A model generated the notes under the pieces. That model saw only the letters and a list, made by a program, of their open reading frames with translations, was not told the DNA's origin and ran no database searches. A stretch of 15,754 bases of DNA from Chloroflexota bacterium (lineage in GTDB: Bacteria; Chloroflexota; Limnocylindria; Limnocylindrales; CSP1-4): the NCBI GenBank assembly GCA_021812735.1, contig JAKAMV010000130.1, positions 1 through 15,754 on the forward strand. The letters are read 5' to 3'. Each line of letters starts with the position of its first letter. Position 1 is the stretch's first letter. Below are positions 7,321 through 12,399 of the stretch, in pieces. A program made the position numbers and the translations under genes.

Positions 7321-7336
7321 GCCCGACATGTCGGGC
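7321..7336. promoter_or_regulatory. 16-bp perfect palindrome, candidate operator
   Basis: GCCCGACATGTCGGGC is a perfect inverted repeat with no loop, so it looks like a dimeric protein-binding site rather than a terminator. It lies about 30 bp upstream of the tautomerase -10 candidate and 60 bp past the stop of the LuxR-fused hydrolase. The regulator is unknown; the neighbouring LuxR-type protein is one candidate by proximity only. Confidence 0.4.
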
Positions 7337-7395
7337 CCGAGACCGCGGCGTGCCTGGCGGCTGCCACCCATGCCGGTGCCGCCCGGGGGACGGCT

Positions 7396-8475
7396 TCAGG
7401 AGGCGGTCGACCGCTCCAGGTCGGCCAGCCTGGCCGAAGCGGCGGCACGAGCCGACCTGCCGCTCAGCGACAGCTTCACGTACACGTTCGACAGGTGCCG
7501 CTCGATGGTCCGCGTGCTGAGCGCAAGCTCGTGGGCGATCTCGTCATTGCTCCTTCCCTCGCTCACGAGCCGCAGCACCTGGAGCTCGCGGGGCGACAGC
7601 CCTCCGCCGGGGGCCAGAACAGCCCGGGGCCGAGGACCCGGCCCCACGAAGGCCGTGACCGCGTCCAGGAAGCGCGGCCAGGCCGGCTCGTCGGCCAGCA
7701 GGATGTGGTTCGCGCCCTCGAGCGGGACGAACGCGGCGCCGGGGATCAGGCCCGCCAGCCGTCGCCCCTCCTCGAAGGGCACCGCCCGGTCGTCATGGGC
7801 GTGCAGGACCAGTGTCGGCACCTGGAGGCGCGTGGCGCTCTCGGTCACGTCGATCTCTGAGCGCACGCTCTGGCTGGCCAGCGCGGTCTCCGGCGAGGTT
7901 GAATCGTGCTGCAGCTCATCGAACCAGCGCATCTGGCGCTCCGAGGCGTCGGGGATGAACGAGGTGGTGAAGACCCGCCGGAACACGGGGTCGGCGCGGC
8001 CCCAGCCGACCTTGATGAGCTGGCACTCGAGCTCGAACTCCTCGCGGGCCGAGGGCGTGGGGTCGCGACGGAGGGCACCCCGCCCGTAGGCGCCGTAGAG
8101 CACGAGCCGCGCCACGCGATCCGGGTTCTGGAAGGCATAGTCGACCGCGACCGCGCCCGCCTGGGACATCCCGAGCAGCGCGATCTGGTCCACGCCGGCG
8201 GCCTCGACCACGGCGGCGAGGTCGGCCAGCCAGGCGCGCACCGAGATGTCCGTCACCGACCGGTCGGACAGGCCGCAACCGCGTTCGTCATACCGGATCA
8301 CGGTGAACCGCTCGCCGAGGCCCGTCAGCCAGTGTCGCCAGACCGGGCTCGCCCAGTCCTGCTCGAGGTGCGTGAGCCACGTCCCGACCCGGACCAGCGG
8401 CGGGCCGGACCCGTGACGCGCCCAGGCGATCCTCGTCCCGTCGGACGACCTTGCGAACGAGACGGACTGGCGCAC
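7396..8475 (-). CDS. Alpha/beta hydrolase fused to LuxR-type HTH regulator
   Basis: The 359-residue protein has an N-terminal alpha/beta hydrolase domain (about 1-278). GSGPPLVRVGTWLTHLEQD (22-40) and VIRYDERGCGLSD (59-71) lead to the nucleophile elbow LLGMSQAGA with Ser104, an acidic HAHDDRAVP (D228/D229) and His257 in GANHILL. A linker leads to a GerE/LuxR helix-turn-helix (about 293-350): LSPRELQVLRLVSEG, then NDEIAHELALSTRTIERHLSNVYVKL. The apparently intact triad suggests it can hydrolyse or at least bind a small ester or lactone-like ligand that controls DNA binding; this is inference. It starts at GTG 8475, leaderless, 6 nt after a -10 box with a good -35. It is adjacent to, and transcribed toward, the tautomerase operon. 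Confidence 0.92.
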   Translation of the reverse strand: MRQSVSFARSSDGTRIAWARHGSGPPLVRVGTWLTHLEQDWASPVWRHWLTGLGERFTVIRYDERGCGLSDRSVTDISVRAWLADLAAVVEAAGVDQIALLGMSQAGAVAVDYAFQNPDRVARLVLYGAYGRGALRRDPTPSAREEFELECQLIKVGWGRADPVFRRVFTTSFIPDASERQMRWFDELQHDSTSPETALASQSVRSEIDVTESATRLQVPTLVLHAHDDRAVPFEEGRRLAGLIPGAAFVPLEGANHILLADEPAWPRFLDAVTAFVGPGPRPRAVLAPGGGLSPRELQVLRLVSEGRSNDEIAHELALSTRTIERHLSNVYVKLSLSGRSARAAASARLADLERSTAS

Positions 8476-8481
8476 GCCCGA

Positions 8482-8510
8482 ATAGTGCGAGGACGCACCC
8501 GGACTGTCCA
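8482..8510 (-). promoter_or_regulatory. Promoter of the hydrolase-LuxR gene (TGGACA-N17-CACTAT)
   Basis: On the minus strand TGGACA (8510-8505, five of six matches to TTGACA) is separated by exactly 17 nt from CACTAT (8487-8482), and the GTG start follows 6 nt later. The arrangement predicts a leaderless mRNA. Confidence 0.65.
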
Positions 8511-8573
8511 GCCGGCGCCGTGCCCGGCGAACGGCGTGCCGGCGATTTGAGGCGCGGACCTCCGCGAGCGGCG

Positions 8574-9377
8574 TCAGCCCAGCGCTGCCCGCGCCGCCTC
8601 GGCCTGCGCCCTCGCGCCGGACAACACCCAGCTCCCGTCGGACCCGACCCCGAGGAACGAGAACCCTCGTTCCCGGTACGCGGGCACGAGCGACGCGTTC
8701 CCGAGCAGGATGCCGGCCGCCTTGCCGTGGGCACGGCAGGCGGCCACCACCGCGTCGAGGGCGTCGGTGAACGCCGGCTCGTCGAAGCGGCCGGGCATCC
8801 CCATGCCGTGCGACAGGTCCGAGGGTCCCACGAACAGGACGTCCACACCGTCGACCGCCGCGAGTTCGCCGGCCGCCGCCACCGCCTCGGGCGACTCCAC
8901 CTGGAAGACGCCCAGGACGTTGTCGTTCACGTCCGACGCCAAGGAGTCGTGCGTCCGCTCGAGGTAGCCGTTGCCGCGATTGAGCAGCGCGACGCCGCGG
9001 ATCCCTGCCGGCGGGAACCGCATCCAGCGCAGGGCATCGGCGGCGTCAGCGGGCGAATCGCAGCGCGGCAGGACGAGACCGTCGGCGCCGAGGTCCAGCG
9101 CCCGCCCGATCCGCAGCCGCTCCATCGAGGCGACGCGCACGAGCGCCGCGGTCGGCGTTCCCTGCACCGCCAGCAGCTGGGCGTGGATGTCCGCCTCGCT
9201 GCCCATCCCGTGCTCGAGGTCCAGCACGACCCAGTCGTACCCGGAGCGGGCGACGATCTCGGCCGCCGCGAGCGAGCCGAGGTTGACCCAGGCGCCGATG
9301 GTGGGCTCTCCGGCCAGGATGCGTCGGCGGAGGGCGCCGCGAGGGGGTAGGGGCTGGAGGGTGGTCGTGTCGCTCAT
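8574..9377 (-). CDS. HpcH/HpaI-family aldolase (2-dehydro-3-deoxyglucarate/HKHD aldolase-like)
   Basis: The 267-residue TIM-barrel protein matches class II pyruvate aldolases of the HpcH/HpaI family, which cleave 4-hydroxy-2-oxo acids to pyruvate (or a related oxoacid) and an aldehyde using a divalent metal. Visible motifs are LDLEHG (52-57, catalytic His56), LVRV with Arg81, GADGLVLPR (98-106), FQVES (158-162, metal-binding Glu161) and LFVGPSDLSHGMGMPG (181-196, metal-binding Asp187). Length is normal. The start is ATG 9377; upstream in-frame codons are unlikely because GCATCATTCGCCG just before could be a -10 with leaderless start, and no ribosome-binding site is present. It is next to hydrolase and tautomerase genes, so a small organic-acid or aromatic catabolic role is plausible but unproven. 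Confidence 0.92.
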   Translation of the reverse strand: MSDTTTLQPLPPRGALRRRILAGEPTIGAWVNLGSLAAAEIVARSGYDWVVLDLEHGMGSEADIHAQLLAVQGTPTAALVRVASMERLRIGRALDLGADGLVLPRCDSPADAADALRWMRFPPAGIRGVALLNRGNGYLERTHDSLASDVNDNVLGVFQVESPEAVAAAGELAAVDGVDVLFVGPSDLSHGMGMPGRFDEPAFTDALDAVVAACRAHGKAAGILLGNASLVPAYRERGFSFLGVGSDGSWVLSGARAQAEAARAALG

Positions 9378-9511
9378 CGGCGAATGATGCCCCACCGGCT
9401 CCGGACCCGCGCTTCGCGGCGCCTCCGGGGCGTTGCGCAGCGGCACCTGTGCCCATCAGGCCGGGGGGTACCAGTACTTACGAGTCATTCCTTAAGGCGC
9501 GCATCGCGGGC

Positions 9512-9517
9512 TACGGT
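9512..9517 (+). promoter_or_regulatory. Candidate -10 box (TACGGT) for the small peptide gene
   Basis: TACGGT fits the TAnnnT pattern used elsewhere in the window and would start a transcript near 9524. A -35 is not clear (TCCTTA lies 17 nt upstream). The decamer TACGGTCTCG is also found upstream of the tautomerase. Confidence 0.35.
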
Positions 9518-9530
9518 CTCGATCCAGGGC

Positions 9531-9550
9531 AGCGGGAGGCCCGTCCCGCT
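9531..9550 (+). other. Leader hairpin upstream of the small peptide gene
   Basis: AGCGGGA and TCCCGCT form a perfect 7-bp stem around a 6-nt loop (GGCCCG). It would sit in the 5' leader, 28 nt before the small gene's start codon. Confidence 0.45.
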
Positions 9551-9578
9551 GCGGAGCAGACCAACAAGGAACGTGGTG

Positions 9579-9677
9579 ATGAAGACCATCAAGTGGTACG
9601 CCTACCGCGCGACGATGTTCCTCGGAACCATCGCCGCCGTCGTCACGGTCTTCGGCCAGACGGCGAAGCGCTGGTGA
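9579..9677 (+). CDS. Small single-span membrane peptide (32 residues), unknown function
   Basis: A short reading frame begins at ATG 9579 behind AAGGA (9566-9570), an 8-nt spacing that is near ideal. The peptide has a basic, aromatic N-terminus MKTIKWYAYR, a hydrophobic core ATMFLGTIAAVVTVFG (residues 11-26) long enough to cross a membrane, and a short QTAKRW tail. Charge is positive on both sides. It lies alone between the divergent HpcH-type aldolase start and the convergent proline dehydrogenase, with a leader hairpin upstream and a strong terminator 71 nt after the stop, so it can form its own transcript. I do not recognise a family. Small toxin-like peptide, subunit of a membrane complex, or regulatory peptide are all possible. 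Confidence 0.65.
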   Translation: MKTIKWYAYRATMFLGTIAAVVTVFGQTAKRW

Positions 9678-9682
9678 GCCGC

Positions 9683-9741
9683 CGGTGGTGATCAGCCCCA
9701 CCGCCCAGAGTCGCTGACTTGACGCGGTGATTGCCCACCGC
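9683..9741 (+). repeat. Two short hairpins after the small peptide gene
   Basis: CGGTGG (9683-9688) pairs with CCACCG (9698-9703) across a 9-nt loop. GCGGTG (9724-9729) pairs with CACCGC (9736-9741) across a 6-nt loop. With the terminator they make the 3' region unusually structured. Confidence 0.4.
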
Positions 9742-9747
9742 TCCACG

Positions 9748-9780
9748 AGGGCCGCCGGAGAACCTCCTCCCGGCGGCCTT
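9748..9780. terminator. Intrinsic terminator hairpin between the small peptide gene and proline dehydrogenase
   Basis: GGCCGCCGG (9750-9758) pairs perfectly with CCGGCGGCC (9770-9778), extended by G-T and A-T pairs to 11 bp, with an 11-nt loop. TTCTGATT follows on the plus strand. The T-tract is weak, but the stem is strong and lies between convergent genes, so it may act in both directions. Confidence 0.65.
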
Positions 9781-9817
9781 CTGATTCCTCCGGCGGACCC
9801 CAGCCCTCGAGTCCCTG

Positions 9818-10804
9818 TCAGGGCCGCCCGCGGTCGCGCCACATGTTGCGCAGCAGGAACGATACGTTCGCCGGGCGCTCGGCGAGCCGGCGCATGAAGT
9901 ACGGATACCACTCGCCCCCGAACGGCACGTAGACGCGGACCCGCCATCCGGCGCCGACCAGCTCCTCCTGCAGGTCGCGCCTGATCCCGTACAGCATCTG
10001 GAACTCGAACGAGTCGCGGGCGATCCCCTCCGCCTTCGCCACCTCGATCGCGCGCTTGATGAGGCGGACGTCATGCGTGGCGAGCGCCGGGTACCGGCCA
10101 GCCCGGAGGAGGCGGAGCATCAGCCGCTCGTAGGCATCGTCCACCTCCGCCTTCTCGGCGTAGGCCACGGAGTGGGGCTCCTTGTAGGCGCCCTTGCACA
10201 GCCGGACGCGCCCGCCCGCCTCGATGACGGCATCGACGTCACGGTCGCTGCGGCGCAGGGCCGCCTGGATCACGACGCCCACGTCGGCGCCGCTCGCCGT
10301 GTCCTCGTGGGCCCCCACCGGCCGGACCGCATGCCACAGGTCGAGGGTCGCGTCCGTCGTGGTGTGGTCCTCCATGTCGATCCGGACGAACGCCCCCGTC
10401 CCGATCGCCTTGGCCACGATCCGCCCCACGTTCTCGCGCGCGAGCCCCGGGTCGACGGCGAGGCCCATCTGGCTGGGCTTGAGCGAGACGTTGCGGTCGA
10501 GCTCGGTGCCGGCCAGGGCATCGAGCAGGCCCAGGTACCGGTCGGCAGCGGCCGTCGCGTCCGCCTCGTGCGTGACCGACTCGCCGAGGACGTCGACGGT
10601 CGTGCCCATCCCCGCCTCGTGCAGTCGCCTGATGGCCGGCAGGGCCTCGTCGAGGGTCTCGCCGGAGATGAACCGGCGGACCATGGGCCGGGTGACGGGG
10701 ACCCGCGTGGCGAGCCGTCCGAGCGACTTGCGGTGCGAGAGCGTGAGCAGCGTCGACCGCATGGCGCGCTCGGCAAGGTCGTTGGCGGCGGTTCGACTCG
10801 GCAT
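9818..10804 (-). CDS. Proline dehydrogenase (monofunctional)
   Basis: This 328-residue FAD enzyme oxidises L-proline to 1-pyrroline-5-carboxylate. The TIM-barrel motifs are clear: NVSLKPSQMGL (105-115), FVRIDMEDHTTTD (139-151), VRLCKGAYKEP (200-210), ATHD (242-245), FEFQMLYGIR (267-276), and the substrate-binding YVPFGGEWYPYFMRRLAERPAN (start 292) with Arg305/Arg306. Length fits the short bacterial form rather than bifunctional PutA. ATG 10804 has GAGG (10814-10811) 6 nt upstream; an upstream in-frame start at 10903 would add a low-complexity Arg/Pro segment and is rejected. A short leader reading frame ends 14 nt before. No P5C dehydrogenase gene is in the window, so the second step of proline catabolism must be elsewhere. 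Confidence 0.95.
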   Translation of the reverse strand: MPSRTAANDLAERAMRSTLLTLSHRKSLGRLATRVPVTRPMVRRFISGETLDEALPAIRRLHEAGMGTTVDVLGESVTHEADATAAADRYLGLLDALAGTELDRNVSLKPSQMGLAVDPGLARENVGRIVAKAIGTGAFVRIDMEDHTTTDATLDLWHAVRPVGAHEDTASGADVGVVIQAALRRSDRDVDAVIEAGGRVRLCKGAYKEPHSVAYAEKAEVDDAYERLMLRLLRAGRYPALATHDVRLIKRAIEVAKAEGIARDSFEFQMLYGIRRDLQEELVGAGWRVRVYVPFGGEWYPYFMRRLAERPANVSFLLRNMWRDRGRP

Positions 10805-10818
10805 TCGGGACCTCGGGG

Positions 10819-10890
10819 TCAGCGGGGAGGAGGCGACAGCGGCTGCGCGCCTGCGGGGTGGATGTCGGCATGCAGGCGGCGCGCGTCCAT
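10819..10890 (-). CDS. Proline-rich leader peptide upstream of proline dehydrogenase (putative)
   Basis: A 23-codon frame starts at ATG 10890, 8 nt after TATGCT, so it could be translated from a leaderless transcript. It has five prolines and ends with Leu-Ser-Pro-Pro-Pro-Arg before the stop at 10819-10821. The GAGG ribosome-binding site of proline dehydrogenase lies only 4 nt past this stop. A ribosome paused on the Pro-Pro-Pro codons would cover that site. The frame may be fortuitous in GC-rich DNA, where proline codons are common. Confidence 0.35.
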   Translation of the reverse strand: MDARRLHADIHPAGAQPLSPPPR

Positions 10891-10898
10891 CGGCCCAG

Positions 10899-10904
10899 AG
10901 CATA
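10899..10904 (-). promoter_or_regulatory. Putative -10 box (TATGCT) for proline dehydrogenase
   Basis: TATGCT matches TATAAT at four of six positions and follows the leaderless spacing (8 nt) to an ATG at 10890. No -35 box is evident. If used, the proline dehydrogenase leader would be about 86 nt. Confidence 0.5.
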
Positions 10905-10943
10905 GTCCGCTGCCCGCGGCGGGCGGGCAGTCGGTTGGACGGC

Positions 10944-10949
10944 TAGATT
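10944..10949 (+). promoter_or_regulatory. Putative -10 box (TAGATT) for the two-TM membrane protein transcript
   Basis: TAGATT lies exactly 7 nt before an ATG at 10957 and faces away from the proline dehydrogenase promoter about 40 bp to the left. No -35 box is evident. Confidence 0.5.
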
Positions 10950-10956
10950 CCGGGCC

Positions 10957-11022
10957 ATGCGGTCCCTCCAGACCGTGACGTCGGAGCGCCGGCCGGCCGC
11001 GACCGGACCGGGGAGGACATGA
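10957..11022 (+). CDS. Short leaderless upstream reading frame coupled to the membrane protein gene (putative)
   Basis: A 21-codon frame starts at ATG 10957 and ends with TGA 11020-11022, which shares one base with the ATG at 11022 (TGATG). Its last codons contain the GGGGAGG that serves as ribosome-binding site for the next gene. The peptide is Arg/Pro/Thr-rich and has no domain. Its value may be the act of translation, feeding ribosomes to the next start. Confidence 0.4.
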   Translation: MRSLQTVTSERRPAATGPGRT

Positions 11023-11486
11023 TGGCCGTCAACTACCAGCGCATCCCTCATCCCCACATCGCCGTGCACAAGAAGAGCGGTCCGCCCAAGACGGGCGAGG
11101 GGGCGACCGGGTTCAACGGCCGGCTGGCCGTGATCCTCACCAGCGTCGTCGGCACCATGTGGTGCGCCTACGCGTTCGCGGTGCTGGCGCTGGTCGCGCT
11201 GCCGTCCGCGATCGAGCAGGGAAGCGTCCTCGCGCTCGTCACCTGGGTCAGCCAGACCTTCATCCAGCTCGTGATGCTGTCGGTGATCATGGTCGGCCAG
11301 GCGATCATGTCCAAGGCGTCGGACGAGCGGGCGGAGATGACGTACAAGGACGCCGACGCGACGTTCCACGAGTCCGAGCAGATCCAGGCGCACCTCATGG
11401 CGCAGGACCAGGCGCTCGATTCGCTGCTCAACAAGGTCGCGGCGCTCGAGGCATCGCTCGAGGCGGCGCTGGCGGCGAAGGGCTAG
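11022..11486 (+). CDS. Two-span membrane protein with C-terminal coiled coil (DUF1003-like)
   Basis: The 154-residue protein has a hydrophilic N-terminus, one span at about 35-61 (LAVILTSVVGTMWCAYAFAV and on) and a second at about 72-95 (LVTWVSQTFIQLVMLSVIMV). A charged helix (112-152) with heptad-like Leu/Ala spacing follows: SEQIQAHLMAQDQALDSLLN and a final ALEASLEAAL stretch. The layout of two close spans followed by a charged helix resembles DUF1003 proteins of unknown function, but I cannot confirm homology. Two ATGs are adjacent: GGGAGG (11011-11016) is 5 nt from ATG 11022 and only 2 nt from ATG 11019, so the second is preferred. It is divergent from proline dehydrogenase and convergent with proC, 13 nt apart. 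Confidence 0.85.
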   Translation: MAVNYQRIPHPHIAVHKKSGPPKTGEGATGFNGRLAVILTSVVGTMWCAYAFAVLALVALPSAIEQGSVLALVTWVSQTFIQLVMLSVIMVGQAIMSKASDERAEMTYKDADATFHESEQIQAHLMAQDQALDSLLNKVAALEASLEAALAAKG

Positions 11487-11499
11487 TCGCGCCGGCCGG

Positions 11500-12363
11500 T
11501 CAGCGGCCCTTCTCGACGCCGTTCGCGCCGAGCTGCGCCTCCAGCTGGTCGCCCAGCTCCACGGTCCTCCGGAAGGCTGCCCACACCGCCTCTGAGAGCA
11601 CGGTCCGCAGCCGGCCCGATTCCAGCTCGTGGAGTGCGGCGGCCGAGGTTCCGCCCGGCGACGTCACCATGTTGCGCAGCACGGCCGGGTGGTCGCCCGA
11701 CTGCTTGGCGAACCGGGTGGAGCCCTCGAGGGTCTCGATCACCAGGTCATGGGCGATGTGGCGCGGGAAGCCGAGGTGGACGGCGGCGTCGATGAGCGCC
11801 TCCATCACGAGGAACACGTAGGCGGGCCCGGTGCCGGACACGGCCGTGGCCATGGCCACCCACTTCTCGTCCTCGACCTCGAGCTCGGCGCCGAGCGCTG
11901 AGAGCAGGGCCTTCGCCTGAGCCCGCTGCTCGTCGGTGGTGGCGGGCGTCGCGTACCAGACGGTCATCCCGGAGCCGATCCGGGCCGGCGTGTTGGGCAT
12001 CGCACGGACGACCTGGCCGTGGCCCAGCGCCGCCACCAGCGCGACCGACGTCGGCCCGGCGAGCACCGAGAGGACGAGCTGCCCCTGCCGGAGGTGCGGC
12101 CCGATCTCGCGGCCGACCTTCGCCAGCATCTGGGGCTTGACCGCCAGGATGATCACGTCCGCGCCCTCGACGGCCTCCACATTGGAGGCCACCGTGCGGA
12201 TCCCGTGCGTCCCGGCCAGGGCCGCCCGGCGCTCGGCCCGCGGGTGGCTGGCCACGATCCGATCCGGCTCGACCAGCTTGCCGTCGAGCAGCCCGAAGAT
12301 CATCGCCTCGGCCATGACGCCTGAGCCGACGGTCGCGATGGTGCGGTTCGCGAGGGGCGACAT
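11500..12363 (-). CDS. proC: Pyrroline-5-carboxylate reductase
   Basis: ProC reduces 1-pyrroline-5-carboxylate to L-proline with NAD(P)H, the last step of proline synthesis. The 287-residue protein has the Rossmann motif TVGSGVMAEA (11-20), AVKPQ (74-78), RAMPNTPARIGSG (120-132), SGTGPAYVFLVMEALIDAA (start 176) and the family signature MVTSPGGTSAAALHELE (232-248). Length is typical. ATG 12363 is chosen because TATCCT lies 8 nt upstream and there is no Shine-Dalgarno site; an upstream GTG at 12381 would sit before this -10 box. It follows the methyltransferase stop by 32 nt but appears to have its own promoter. Together with proline dehydrogenase 700 bp away, the same intermediate is made and consumed. 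Confidence 0.96.
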   Translation of the reverse strand: MSPLANRTIATVGSGVMAEAMIFGLLDGKLVEPDRIVASHPRAERRAALAGTHGIRTVASNVEAVEGADVIILAVKPQMLAKVGREIGPHLRQGQLVLSVLAGPTSVALVAALGHGQVVRAMPNTPARIGSGMTVWYATPATTDEQRAQAKALLSALGAELEVEDEKWVAMATAVSGTGPAYVFLVMEALIDAAVHLGFPRHIAHDLVIETLEGSTRFAKQSGDHPAVLRNMVTSPGGTSAAALHELESGRLRTVLSEAVWAAFRRTVELGDQLEAQLGANGVEKGR

Positions 12364-12371
12364 CGCGGCGG

Positions 12372-12399
12372 AGGATACCACCGCGATTCCGGCGGTCAG
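12372..12399 (-). promoter_or_regulatory. Putative proC promoter (CTGACC-N16-TATCCT)
   Basis: TATCCT (12377-12372) lies 8 nt before ATG 12363, and CTGACC, 16 nt further upstream, matches TTGACA at four of six positions. The -35 overlaps the stop codon of the methyltransferase gene, an unusually compact arrangement. Confidence 0.5.

Noticed and set aside
7378..7394. Hairpin GCCGTCC/GGGCGGC just after the hydrolase-LuxR stop as a terminator
   Set aside because: The 7-bp stem includes a G-T pair, has only a 3-nt loop, and lacks any T-run, so termination cannot be supported.
9384..9389. CATCAT 6 nt before the HpcH-type aldolase ATG as a -10 box
   Set aside because: Matches the leaderless spacing, but the hexamer is poor and no -35 is present, so it is not listed as a separate feature.
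10901..10903. ATG at 10903 as the start of proline dehydrogenase
   Set aside because: It would lie inside the -10 candidate, adds 33 residues of Arg/Ala/Pro low complexity, and has no ribosome-binding site. ATG 10804 has GAGG at good spacing.
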